Below are positions 13,124 through 21,888 of a DNA stretch of 26,950 nt, piece by piece. The stretch is from Candidatus Woesearchaeota archaeon (lineage in GTDB: Archaea; Nanobdellota; Nanobdellia; SCGC-AAA011-G17; GW2011-AR20). The stretch is from NCBI GenBank assembly GCA_018302885.1, contig JAGVZC010000006.1, forward strand, positions 1-26,950, in the 5' to 3' direction. The translations under genes were made by a program, and so were the position numbers. The first letter of the stretch is position 1, and each line of letters starts with the position of its first letter. The notes under the pieces were generated by a model. That model was not told where the DNA came from. It did no database searches and saw nothing but the letters and a program-made list of their open reading frames with translations.

Positions 13124-14682
13124 TTTTCATATAATTTCCTTCTTATTTCAGAAAATTCATGTTTTCCTCCCAAAAACATTGCAGTTAAAGGATTAACCTC
13201 TTTTACTAATTCAACCATCTTATTTGCATTATTCCTAACATCCCATTGAGCATGTTTATCACATCTTAATCTTGAAAAAGCATATAATTCTCTAACACTC
13301 ATTTTAACTATATTCTCTCTTCTATGAGCATTTGTTAATGCATAAGGAGCTAAATGAGGGTTGTATTTTTTAATCTCATTAAATAATTCAGAAGCCCTGT
13401 TCATTTCATCTATATATTTCTTATCAAAACCAACTTCAATTACAGAATTAGGAATGGTATAACCTAAATTTGGATCATAAAATCCAGGAAGTAAAGTCAT
13501 CATTCTGTGTCTTTTTAACTGTGCAAAATTGGTTGCACTTGTTACAATTCTATATGTAAGTGTAGACAATTCAAATTCCCTTGGTAACCTATCAAATTCT
13601 GTTAAATCTTTAAATATATTCAGTAAGAATTTCCTTCCTTCTTCCTGATTAGATGTTAAATTTGAGGCATAAGTTTCTGCATCTCTGTAACCAATGCTAA
13701 TTCCTGATTTTTCTAAACCTTTTTTCAACAAAGCCGTTAATATTTTTCTATCACCATCTCTTGTATAAGAAATCAGCTCAACTTCTCCGTTCCTGGATTG
13801 AATATTTTTGGGTTGTATAACCTTTTTACATTCCTCAGATAAAACTTGATCAAATTCCTTCATAAATTTTTCTTCAAGTGGTCTGCCAAATCTTTTCTCA
13901 AAAGATTCTGCATCACTTAAAATTATCAAAGAAGGTGCTACCCCTGATGCTATTTCATAAAACCTTTCTCCCATCCCCCTAACTTCTGCCAAAGGATGAA
14001 ATTTAAACTCCCTAATAATATATTCTAATTCCCTTGCATTCACAGAAAAACCAAGTTGCCCTTCAGTAGCCATACTTAATACATATCTTGCATCCTCCTT
14101 TGCCCAACTTTCTAAGGTGTTCTTTTCCCTGTTAAGTCTGTCTTTAATCCCTTCATCTTTTTTTCTATCTGCTTCTTTTGCTAATTCTGGATTAGCTTGT
14201 CTTTGAAATTCAATCAGTATAGGAAGTGCTTCATAATATAATTTATTTTGTTTTTTTACTAATCTGTGAAATTGGTCAGGCATGTCTTTTGGCAAACTAG
14301 ATAGTTCCAAGGGGGTTACATAGTCTCCCTTCAGAGTTATATACCTCTGTGATTTTTCTGTATAACCAGCAAGCCTGTGGGATTCTAATGCTTCAATTGC
14401 CAATCTTGATATTCCTAAAACATCAAAATTAAAATATGCATGTTCCGCAATTGAATGGTGTCCCATATCAAAGAAGATTATTTCATTAGATTTTCTTGCA
14501 TTGGCAACTTCTCTTGAAGAGGATTCCCTTAATTCAGTTACACTTCTAGAATCTCTGCTTACTCTTGCATAACCTGCAGATATAGATTCTGGGGATAATT
14601 CAGAAGAATCAATTATTTCCCCCTTTTTTATTTTTTCAATAACAGTAGCATTAATATTAGTTCCCCCAAATACAACATTCAT
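13120..14682 (-). CDS. Double-length flavin-dependent thymidylate synthase (ThyX-like)
   Basis: ThyX methylates dUMP to dTMP using methylene-tetrahydrofolate and FAD; classic ThyX is about 220-250 residues and tetrameric. This 520-residue protein contains two ThyX-like halves. The first has HHSIAEHAYFNFDV (75-88) and a ThyX-motif variant SHRLAGYTEKSQRY (101-114), followed by a region around 200-245. The second has RHRMMT (391-396) and HAQWDVR (477-483), as in ThyX C-termini. The canonical RHRxxSxNEQSxRY motif is thus divided: the first copy keeps the S-x-RY end, the second the RHR end. It probably acts as a pseudo-dimer with complementary sites. It heads the four-gene thymidylate operon, with an AGGGGG ribosome-binding tract and a flanked TATA element upstream. 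Confidence 0.85.
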   Translation of the reverse strand: MNVVFGGTNINATVIEKIKKGEIIDSSELSPESISAGYARVSRDSRSVTELRESSSREVANARKSNEIIFFDMGHHSIAEHAYFNFDVLGISRLAIEALESHRLAGYTEKSQRYITLKGDYVTPLELSSLPKDMPDQFHRLVKKQNKLYYEALPILIEFQRQANPELAKEADRKKDEGIKDRLNREKNTLESWAKEDARYVLSMATEGQLGFSVNARELEYIIREFKFHPLAEVRGMGERFYEIASGVAPSLIILSDAESFEKRFGRPLEEKFMKEFDQVLSEECKKVIQPKNIQSRNGEVELISYTRDGDRKILTALLKKGLEKSGISIGYRDAETYASNLTSNQEEGRKFLLNIFKDLTEFDRLPREFELSTLTYRIVTSATNFAQLKRHRMMTLLPGFYDPNLGYTIPNSVIEVGFDKKYIDEMNRASELFNEIKKYNPHLAPYALTNAHRRENIVKMSVRELYAFSRLRCDKHAQWDVRNNANKMVELVKEVNPLTAMFLGGKHEFSEIRRKLYEK

Positions 14683-14713
14683 TGTAAAACCCCCTTCATT
14701 TAGTTTTTAGTGT

Positions 14714-14749
14714 GTTTGATTTATTAATAAGCATAATTAAAAATCAAAC
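14714..14749. promoter_or_regulatory. Inverted repeat bracketing the thyX TATA element
   Basis: GTTTGATTT (14714-14722) and AAATCAAAC (14741-14749) are perfect 9-bp inverted arms separated by 18 bases. On the minus strand a TATA-like TTTTTAATTA lies at about 14734-14743, so the right arm overlaps the region just upstream of it and the left arm falls at the predicted start of transcription. The placement suggests a dimeric repressor site for the thymidylate operon. It does not resemble the NrdR boxes upstream of nrdR. Confidence 0.45.
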
Positions 14750-14828
14750 CTTATTTTAGAAAGAATATAATACAATGTGCAGATTAATGTTCAGATTTTC
14801 TTATTAAAAAGATAAGATTCCCTTATTC

Positions 14829-15551
14829 ATGCAAGAAAAAATAAGGATATACACTGCTGCTGCATTATTCTCAGGAAGAGAAACTTTTTTCAACATAAAT
14901 CTGGCAAACCTGCTTGAAGAAAGAGGTTATCTGACTGACCTGCCTCAGAAAGACGGCTTTGAATTTGGAAATCTGGAAAAATTCTTGAATGAAAAATTAT
15001 CTCCTGAAGAGATTTCTTCTGCAATCAAAAACATAATCTATTTTCTTGATGTTGGTTTCTTCATTCCAAGGAGTGATATTATAGTTTCCAACCTTGATGA
15101 ACCAATTGATGAGGGAGTTGCTGTTGAAATAACATATGGGAGAACAATGGGAAAGTATGTGGTTGGTTTCAGGACAGATGTCAGAAGCCCTTATGGGAAT
15201 ATTTCAGATTCATTCGGGGGAATGCATTTCTTTCCAGCATTTCAGTGCAACAAATTTATTCTTCATTCGATGCGATGCAAAAATATTCAAGAAGCAGATG
15301 AGCAGTTTAAATCACTGGCAGATAAAATTGATGATTGCATTCAGGGTGCAAGAATAATTCCGAGAAGAAAACTGGATAATTATGTTTCAGAGAATCCTTA
15401 TGTATTAAATATTATAAGTGGTGCAAATATTTTATTTAAAGGCATTGATGAAATTCATTCCGAAGAAGGAATAATTGAAATCTGCAATAGATATATCAAT
15501 AATAAAGATGAATTAAAAGAATTAATTAGTGCGCAGGTTTTGTTATATTAA
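14829..15551 (+). CDS. Nucleoside 2-deoxyribosyltransferase-like protein
   Basis: The 240-residue protein resembles the nucleoside 2-deoxyribosyltransferase family. It has an N-terminal IYTAAALFSGRETFF, the LPQKDG loop (38-43), and the active-site segment DEGVAVEITYGRTMGK, in which Glu99 matches the catalytic nucleophile, followed by FRTDVR. Such enzymes swap or hydrolyse the base of deoxynucleosides in salvage; related members act on nucleotides or modified substrates. It is longer than the short family members (about 150 residues), with a C-terminal helical extension. It is transcribed divergently from the thyX operon. Its last 26 bases overlap the 3' end of the convergent tldE gene. A TATA-like TTATTAAAA about 24 bases before the ATG suggests a leaderless transcript. 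Confidence 0.8.
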   Translation: MQEKIRIYTAAALFSGRETFFNINLANLLEERGYLTDLPQKDGFEFGNLEKFLNEKLSPEEISSAIKNIIYFLDVGFFIPRSDIIVSNLDEPIDEGVAVEITYGRTMGKYVVGFRTDVRSPYGNISDSFGGMHFFPAFQCNKFILHSMRCKNIQEADEQFKSLADKIDDCIQGARIIPRRKLDNYVSENPYVLNIISGANILFKGIDEIHSEEGIIEICNRYINNKDELKELISAQVLLY

Positions 15552-16821
15552 CATCATTAACCAAAACTTCTGGGGTGAATGTTGGAATTTCAGCCTCCCA
15601 TGACTTAATCTGAATAACTTTTTTATTGCAGCACTGAATATTCTTAAGTATGCTGAGCATGTTATCACTTATCCTCATACCTTTCAATGACTTAACTATC
15701 TCCCCATTTTTTATAAGAAATGCTCCGTCTCTTGGTATTGTTGAAAAATCACCGTTTGAATAATTCTGGAATCTTGTATACCAAACATTTGTTATGTAAA
15801 TTCCTTCCTTTACATCAAATATATCTCCTTTTTTGCAGTCAAACACAACATTAAATGATCTTGGGGATATCAAACCAGCATTTGCTGTTGTTTCTGTCTT
15901 GTATTTCTTTGCTGTCGAGGTATTATGCAAGTAAGTCTTTAAAACCCCCTTGTCAATTATTGTAGTTTTTTTAGTTGGAACTCCCTCATCATCAAAAGAT
16001 GTTGAATTAAAACCTTCGGGCAATGTCGCATCATCTTCTAAAGTAAAGTTTCCATATTTTTTATTCAACTGCTGAAGAAATGAAAGGCCAGATTCAACAC
16101 TATAAACCGAGGCTGCCTCAGAAATATTATTCAATAAGGGAGCAAAAGCCATGTGTGAAAAAATAACTGGAAATTTTCCTGCCTTTGCCTCAACTGGGTT
16201 CTTTGCAAGCTTTGCAATCTCCGCCGCCCTTTCTGCAGTCTTTTCAAGATTAAATTTTTTCAATGTATTTGAACAGCAGGTCATATGCCCTGACTCCTCC
16301 TTTTCATTGAATGCCCTTATTGAAAAATATAAATTAGAAGAGCCCTCTTTTACTTCCGCACCAGTGGAAGAAACCAAATGAGACTTCAAATGCCCCACTT
16401 CAAGGTTTCCAGCAACTCTTTTTGAAGTTTCCAGTGCCTTGTTGATTGCTTTTTCAAGCAAATCTGACTCGTCAACGTCCATTATGTTCTTATCATAATC
16501 AAATTTTACCTTATACTTGAATGGCCCCTGTGCAATTCCATGATAATCCTCATTTGGAGGAAGTTTCTTTGACATTGAAACAATTTTTCTTATTAATTCA
16601 TCTGCCTTATTTTTATTTATATCTTTTAATGAGGTTGATATTATCCTTTTATTTTTCGTAACAAATATTGAGATATTTGAAGTCAATTCAGAACCTGTCT
16701 TTACAACTTTATTATTAACAAACTTTAACTGCCTGCCCTCTGTTTCATAAAAAGTGATTATTAAATCATCCATTCCCTTTTTCATTAATTCATCTTTCAG
16801 ATAATAAATTATATTTTCCAT
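15526..16821 (-). CDS. TldE/PmbA-family protein
   Basis: This 431-residue protein is the PmbA/TldE partner of TldD. Homologous landmarks include the N-terminal FVNNKVVKTGSE region, a central HMAFAPLLNNISEA (where TldD has its zinc site), FNSTSFDDEGVPTKKT, and FNVVFDCKKGD toward the C-terminus. It lacks the HExxxH zinc motif, as TldE subunits do. TldD and TldE form a heteromeric protease that degrades unfolded peptides and, in some systems, processes peptide natural products. It follows tldD by one base. Confidence 0.9.
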   Translation of the reverse strand: MENIIYYLKDELMKKGMDDLIITFYETEGRQLKFVNNKVVKTGSELTSNISIFVTKNKRIISTSLKDINKNKADELIRKIVSMSKKLPPNEDYHGIAQGPFKYKVKFDYDKNIMDVDESDLLEKAINKALETSKRVAGNLEVGHLKSHLVSSTGAEVKEGSSNLYFSIRAFNEKEESGHMTCCSNTLKKFNLEKTAERAAEIAKLAKNPVEAKAGKFPVIFSHMAFAPLLNNISEAASVYSVESGLSFLQQLNKKYGNFTLEDDATLPEGFNSTSFDDEGVPTKKTTIIDKGVLKTYLHNTSTAKKYKTETTANAGLISPRSFNVVFDCKKGDIFDVKEGIYITNVWYTRFQNYSNGDFSTIPRDGAFLIKNGEIVKSLKGMRISDNMLSILKNIQCCNKKVIQIKSWEAEIPTFTPEVLVNDVNITKPAH

Positions 16822-16822
16822 T

Positions 16823-18220
16823 TTATTGTATATTTATATTTTTCAGCCTCATTACAGGCCCGCCAAAATAAACAGGAATTCCCTGCATTGGTTCTCCTTT
16901 TCCACAATTACCTGCATAAAATTCAATCTTGTTTCCAATCATATCAATTGATGACCACAAGGTTGGTGTTGTAATTTCCATGACCGGGGCAAATATTGGC
17001 TTTGTCAGTTCACCCTTTTCTATAAGATAAGCCTCGCTTCCAGTATATCTCTGATGATATCTCTTGTCATCAATGTTCCACTGCATGTATGACTTCATGT
17101 AAATTCCCTTCTTTGTTTCTTCAATTATTTCCTCTTCTGAAGAATTTCCAGATTCAACATATGTATTAGACATTCTCAGCATTGGCTCAACATCATAATT
17201 ATTTGCCCTTGAACAGCCATTTGATTTTGTTTTTAATTCAAAAGCAGTCTGCCTGTCATGAAGGAATTCATTTATTATTCCCTTTTTTATCAAATATTTT
17301 TTTCTTGCCTTTACACCTTCATCGTCATAAAGATAATAACCAAATGAACTTTCAATTGTTGGATCTTCTATCACATTAACAATGCTTGAACCTATTTTTG
17401 TATTAATTTTGTCTGGGGTAAGAAAAGATTCTCCAGCCTGAGCTGCTTCCCTTCCCAATATCCTGTCCGCTTCGAAAGGATGCCCGACAGATTCGTGAAC
17501 CGCTATTCCAGTCACTTCCGAGCCAATGACCAAATCCATTTTTTCTTTCGGGGATGGAATTCCATTCATTAAATTGTCCTTTAAAATATCAATTTCATCC
17601 GGAATTTTCTTGATTAAGTTCCATTTTTTCAATGTTTCATAACCGGATACAGCACCATATGGAAGATACCTCTGTATTGTTTTTCCATTTTCCTCAATTG
17701 TTATGAAATACAACAGAGAAACTCTTGGAATCACTGAAGAAATTTCAGAACCTTCTGAATTAATGTAATATTTCTCTGTAATCTCATCACCCAATGTAAG
17801 AAATCTCTGGGGCAGATTCACCATTGTTTTGTCTATTTCTTTAAGAACCTTAAGTTTCTTGTCTTCTGTAAAATCTTCTATTTTTTCTTTCTGCTTTACT
17901 TTATAGTTTGCCTTTTCTGATTTTTCCTCTGAAAAATAAATATTCCTTGAAATTCTTGAGGTATTCTCAGTCAATCTAATTGATTTTTTTATCAATGACA
18001 ATATTTTTTCCCTGTCAAAATTATTTGTTGACACAAATCCTAGATTGTTATTTATCATATACCTTATTCCTATTCCATTAGTTGTGTCAAAGCCAGTTAT
18101 CTCTGGATTTCCATTCTTCAATGTCAAGCCAGTTGAAGTTCTTTTTTCCGCCCTTACTTCAACATACTTACATCCAAGTTCCTGTGCTTTATTCAACGAG
18201 AATTCTGCTATCTCTTTCAT
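16823..18220 (-). CDS. tldD: TldD-family zinc metalloprotease
   Basis: The 465-residue protein carries the TldD zinc motif HExxxH (VHESVGHPFEADR, H242, E243, H247) and the conserved C-terminal AGNCGKGEP segment, whose cysteine supplies a further zinc ligand in this family. It is the catalytic subunit of the TldD/TldE protease in the cytoplasm. The TATA-like element at 18241-18252 is centred about 26 bases upstream of the ATG, so the transcript is probably leaderless. It forms an operon with tldE and shares a bidirectional promoter region with aspS. Confidence 0.94.
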   Translation of the reverse strand: MKEIAEFSLNKAQELGCKYVEVRAEKRTSTGLTLKNGNPEITGFDTTNGIGIRYMINNNLGFVSTNNFDREKILSLIKKSIRLTENTSRISRNIYFSEEKSEKANYKVKQKEKIEDFTEDKKLKVLKEIDKTMVNLPQRFLTLGDEITEKYYINSEGSEISSVIPRVSLLYFITIEENGKTIQRYLPYGAVSGYETLKKWNLIKKIPDEIDILKDNLMNGIPSPKEKMDLVIGSEVTGIAVHESVGHPFEADRILGREAAQAGESFLTPDKINTKIGSSIVNVIEDPTIESSFGYYLYDDEGVKARKKYLIKKGIINEFLHDRQTAFELKTKSNGCSRANNYDVEPMLRMSNTYVESGNSSEEEIIEETKKGIYMKSYMQWNIDDKRYHQRYTGSEAYLIEKGELTKPIFAPVMEITTPTLWSSIDMIGNKIEFYAGNCGKGEPMQGIPVYFGGPVMRLKNINIQ

Positions 18221-18240
18221 GTTAGTTTAAAGAAAATAGG

Positions 18241-18275
18241 TTATTTATATAAGTTATGGAAAGTTTTAAATAAAT
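18241..18275. promoter_or_regulatory. Back-to-back TATA boxes of tldD and aspS
   Basis: TTATTTATATAA (18241-18252) lies about 26 bases from the tldD ATG on the minus strand, and TTTTAAATAAAT (18264-18275) about 25 bases from the aspS ATG on the plus strand. No ribosome-binding tract precedes either start, so both transcripts are probably leaderless. Confidence 0.5.
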
Positions 18276-18294
18276 AGTTTAAACAATTTAATAT

Positions 18295-19590
18295 ATGGAC
18301 CTAAACAAAAGAGAGTATGTAAAAGATGTTCTGAATAAAAAGGATAATTCAAAAGTCATTGTTGCGGGGTGGGTTGAAAAGGTTAAATTGATGGGAAACC
18401 TTAATTTCATTAATTTAAGGGACAGGACTGGTGTTCTGCAGATTGTTGCAAAAGGTTTCAAGGAATTGAGCAAGTTAACCCCTGAAAGCGTCATATCCGC
18501 TTCCGGCACAATAAAAAAAGGACAGAAAAAATCCGGAGAAAAAGAATTAATTCTTGATAATTATGAAATAATAAATCCAGCTGAAACCCCTTTGCCAATT
18601 GATATTTTTGGGGATACAACAAGCATTGACAAAAGAATAAATTACAGATTTTTAGATGCAAGAAACCCAAAGATAAATGCAATATTTAAGATAAGATCAA
18701 ACATGTTCAAATCAATTGTTGATTTCTTTTCCAAAGAAGGATTCATAAAAATTAATACACCAAAAATAACTGCTGCCGGCGTTGAATCAGGCTCTGAATT
18801 ATTCAAGATAGATTATTTCAATAAAAAGGCATATCTAAGCCAAAGCCCCCAGATATACAAGCAAATGATGGTTGCTGCGGGGTTTGAAAGAGTCTATGAA
18901 ATTGCTCCAGTATTCCGTGCTGAAAAAAGCCACACAACAAGACATCTTACAGAATTCATTGGAGTGGACATGGAAATGGGATTTATTCAGGACGAAAATA
19001 GTGTAATGGATGTCGTTGAAAACCTAATTAAATATATTATAAAAGATGTAAAAAACAATTGTAGTGATGAATTAAATTTATTGAAAGTTAATGTTGAAGT
19101 ACCAAAAAGCATTCCTAGATTACAAATTAAGGAAGTCAAATCAATGTTAAAAGAAAAAGGAAAAAAATTAAGCGATAACGATGATTTAGATTCAGAATCT
19201 GAAAAGATTATAGGTGAAATTGTCAAGAAAAAATACAAATCTGACTTTGTTTTTGTTGTTAATTATCCGTGGGATAAAAGACCATTTTATCATATGAAAT
19301 CGGACAATGACAGTAAAGGGACAAAATCCTTTGACTTGATATGGAATGGCGTTGAGATAGGAACCGGAGCACAAAGAGAGCATAGATATAAAATATTAAA
19401 GGAGCAGGCTAAAGAAAAAGGAATTGATCTGGATAAAATAAATGGTTATGTAGACATTTTTAAATTTGGGTGCCCTACTCATGGTGGTGTTGGTCTTGGA
19501 TTGGATAGGATGGTGCAATGTCTACTTATATTAAATAATATTAGAGAGGCTATCCTGCTTCCAAGGGATCCTGAGAGATTAACACCATGA
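18295..19590 (+). CDS. aspS: Aspartyl-tRNA synthetase, archaeal type
   Basis: This is a class IIb synthetase of 431 residues, the compact archaeal/eukaryotic form without the bacterial GAD insertion. It has an N-terminal OB-fold anticodon-binding domain (LNFINLRDRTGVLQIV), motif 2 in VFRAEKSHTTRHLTEF, and motif 3 in GGVGLGLDRMVQCLL, ending in the usual PRDPERLTP. It charges tRNA-Asp. A separate AsnRS two genes away makes mischarging of tRNA-Asn unnecessary, so it is probably discriminating, though this cannot be settled from sequence alone. Its stop overlaps the next start (ATGA). Confidence 0.95.
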   Translation: MDLNKREYVKDVLNKKDNSKVIVAGWVEKVKLMGNLNFINLRDRTGVLQIVAKGFKELSKLTPESVISASGTIKKGQKKSGEKELILDNYEIINPAETPLPIDIFGDTTSIDKRINYRFLDARNPKINAIFKIRSNMFKSIVDFFSKEGFIKINTPKITAAGVESGSELFKIDYFNKKAYLSQSPQIYKQMMVAAGFERVYEIAPVFRAEKSHTTRHLTEFIGVDMEMGFIQDENSVMDVVENLIKYIIKDVKNNCSDELNLLKVNVEVPKSIPRLQIKEVKSMLKEKGKKLSDNDDLDSESEKIIGEIVKKKYKSDFVFVVNYPWDKRPFYHMKSDNDSKGTKSFDLIWNGVEIGTGAQREHRYKILKEQAKEKGIDLDKINGYVDIFKFGCPTHGGVGLGLDRMVQCLLILNNIREAILLPRDPERLTP

Positions 19591-20537
19591 TAGTGGATAT
19601 AATCATACTGATAATAGCCTTATTTTTTCTAGTTGCAAGTTCTAATTTGTTTGTCAATTCTTCTTCAAAGATAGCAAAAAATCTTGGAGTCAGTGAGTTA
19701 ATAATAGGATTGACATTGGTTGCAATAGGCACCTCAACACCTGAATTATTTTCCGCAATACTTGCCTCAATTTACAAGCAGGGTCCTCTGGTTATTGGAA
19801 ACATCATAGGAGCAAACGTGGCCAACATTGCATTTATATTCGGAATTTCATTATTTTTGATTGTTTATCTTAAAAAGAATGAGGATATTTTGCATGAATT
19901 AAAATTCCTATTTTTGGTTTATTTTTTATTGCTTATATTCAGCTTGGATTTAAAAATAAGCAATTTTGAAGGCATGGCTTTATTGTTGCTATTGATATAT
20001 TATTTATTTGACACTTTCAGAAGAAAGAAGAAACCAGAAGAATACCTAAAAAGACACATTAAAGTAAGGGGGATAAAAAAAGAAATGTGGTTTAACAACA
20101 TAAAAAATTACTTGTTTCTTGTTATTAGCCTGATTGTTTTGATTTTTTCTGCCAAGTATCTTGTCAGTTCAGCAGGAAATGTTGCCAATTATTTCGGAGT
20201 TTCAAGTAAATTAATAGGGGTATTAATGGCAATAGGAACAACATTCCCTGAATTAAGTGTTACAATACAAGCTGCAAGAAAAAGATATATGGGGATTCTG
20301 GTTGGAGATTTGGTTGGAAGTTGCATAGTAAATGTGATACTGGTTTTGGGATTGGCATCAACGATAAGTTCAATAATTTTAAGCAACACAATATTCATTG
20401 AAATTGGAATAATGTCTTTATTGGCATTTTTGATATATTTATTTTTCACACACAAAACCAGAAATCAGAAATTATTGGGTTATGGATTAATTGGAATTTA
20501 TATTTTATTTCTTATACTGGAATTTATTTTAGTATAA
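19587..20537 (+). CDS. Calcium/sodium antiporter (CaCA family)
   Basis: The 316-residue integral membrane protein has about ten transmembrane helices and the two alpha-repeats of the Na+/Ca2+ exchanger superfamily. Repeat 1 is GLTLVAIGTSTPELF followed by GNIIGANVANIAF; repeat 2 is LMAIGTTFPELSV followed by GDLVGSCIVNV. The acidic residues of the TPE and FPE motifs are the cation ligands. It exchanges Na+ or H+ for Ca2+ across the cytoplasmic membrane. The start overlaps the aspS stop codon, so the two are cotranscribed, probably through genome compaction rather than function. Confidence 0.92.
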   Translation: MIVDIIILIIALFFLVASSNLFVNSSSKIAKNLGVSELIIGLTLVAIGTSTPELFSAILASIYKQGPLVIGNIIGANVANIAFIFGISLFLIVYLKKNEDILHELKFLFLVYFLLLIFSLDLKISNFEGMALLLLLIYYLFDTFRRKKKPEEYLKRHIKVRGIKKEMWFNNIKNYLFLVISLIVLIFSAKYLVSSAGNVANYFGVSSKLIGVLMAIGTTFPELSVTIQAARKRYMGILVGDLVGSCIVNVILVLGLASTISSIILSNTIFIEIGIMSLLAFLIYLFFTHKTRNQKLLGYGLIGIYILFLILEFILV

Positions 20538-20593
20538 TATTATTATTCAAATTTTAGCAATATTTTTAAATAACAAAGGTTGTTTTTAATATT

Positions 20594-21886
20594 ATGAAAT
20601 TCATATCAATTGATGAAGCAATAAAAAATGGAAAGGGGAAGGTTGCCCTGAGAGGATGGATATACAGGGAAAGGGGAAGCAACCAGTTAAAATTTCTTGT
20701 TCTCAGGGATTCCACTGACATAATTCAGTGTGTAATTGACAAAGACAGAATTTCTGAAAAAGAGTGGAATGATGCAGATAAATTACTTATTGAGAGCTCT
20801 GTCGAACTGGAAGGAGAAATTGCAAAGGATAAAAGGGCTCCAACAGGATATGAGGTTAAAGTTTCAAAATTAAATGTAATTCATTTTGCTGAAAAATATC
20901 CAATCACAAAGGACCAGAGCATAGAAGTCCTTGCTGATTACAGGCATTTATGGGTAAGATCAAGAAGGATGACTGCAATTCTTAAAATCAGAAGCACTGT
21001 CTTCGGAGCAATTCATGAATTCTTCAGAAAAAAAGGATATTATGAATTTCACAGTCCAATAATAATCCCTGGCGGTGCAGAGGAAGGTCCGACTTTATTT
21101 GAAGTAAAATATTTTAATCAAAAAATGTATCTTACACAAACATGGCAGTTATATGCAGAGGCTGCAATGTTCAGCCTTGAAAAGATATACAGCATCAATC
21201 CAAGCTTCAGAGCTGAAAAATCAAAGACTTCAAGGCATTTGACAGAATACTGGCATACTGAAGTTGAGGTTGCATGGTTTAACCTTTATGATTTGATGGA
21301 TTTGTGCGAAGATCTGGTAAAGCATATTATAATAAAAGTCCTGAAAGAAAACAAAAAAGAACTGAAGATTCTTGAAAGGGATGTAAAAAAATTAGAGCCT
21401 GTTGTAAAAAATAAATTTCCAAGAATGACTTATTCAGAAGCTGTTGAATTATTAAATAAAAAAGGAATGAAAGTTTCATGGGGAAAAGATCTAAGAACAA
21501 TTGAAGAAGAAAAGATAATGGAAGGTTATGATACTCCTGTTTTTGTAACGCACTATCCAAAAGATGCAATGGCATTCTACAAGCCAAAGGATCCAAAAAA
21601 TCCGAAAGTTGCAGTCTGCTTTGACATGCTTGGTCCTGAAGGTAATGGAGAATTAGTCGGTGGAAGTGAAAGGGACACCAACATCAATGAATTAATAAAA
21701 ACATTGAAAAAGAAAGGCGAAAATGTGAAAGATTATGATTATTTTTTGGATACAAGAAAATATGGAAGCATTCCACATGGTGGCTTTGGAATGGGAACTG
21801 AGAGAATGATAAAATGGATCTGCGGTCTTGACAGCATAAAAGACGCCATTGGTTTTCCAAGAACAATGACAAGATTCAAACCATAA
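20594..21886 (+). CDS. asnS: Asparaginyl-tRNA synthetase, archaeal type
   Basis: The class IIb synthetase of 430 residues has an OB-fold (LKFLVLRDSTDIIQCVI), the DYRHLWVRSRR segment, motif 2 (SFRAEKSKTSRHLTEYWH), and motif 3 (GGFGMGTERMIKWI) ending in FPRTMTRFKP, the AsnRS-type ending that differs from PRDPERLTP of AspRS. It charges tRNA-Asn directly. A TATA-like TTTTTAAATA lies about 26 bases upstream of the ATG, consistent with a leaderless transcript. It is convergent with the DGR reverse transcriptase, with only two bases between the stop codons. Confidence 0.93.
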   Translation: MKFISIDEAIKNGKGKVALRGWIYRERGSNQLKFLVLRDSTDIIQCVIDKDRISEKEWNDADKLLIESSVELEGEIAKDKRAPTGYEVKVSKLNVIHFAEKYPITKDQSIEVLADYRHLWVRSRRMTAILKIRSTVFGAIHEFFRKKGYYEFHSPIIIPGGAEEGPTLFEVKYFNQKMYLTQTWQLYAEAAMFSLEKIYSINPSFRAEKSKTSRHLTEYWHTEVEVAWFNLYDLMDLCEDLVKHIIIKVLKENKKELKILERDVKKLEPVVKNKFPRMTYSEAVELLNKKGMKVSWGKDLRTIEEEKIMEGYDTPVFVTHYPKDAMAFYKPKDPKNPKVAVCFDMLGPEGNGELVGGSERDTNINELIKTLKKKGENVKDYDYFLDTRKYGSIPHGGFGMGTERMIKWICGLDSIKDAIGFPRTMTRFKP

Positions 21887-21888
21887 TT

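Noticed and set aside
14770..14786. Third NrdR-like box (ATACAATGTGCAGATT) near the thyX / deoxyribosyltransferase region
   Set aside because: Only one half matches; the GTAT arm is missing and there is no partner box at 32 bp.
14799..14817. TCTTAT/ATAAGA inverted repeat before the deoxyribosyltransferase gene
   Set aside because: The arms are 6 bp, AT-rich and overlap the TATA-like element; this is easily expected by chance in such DNA.
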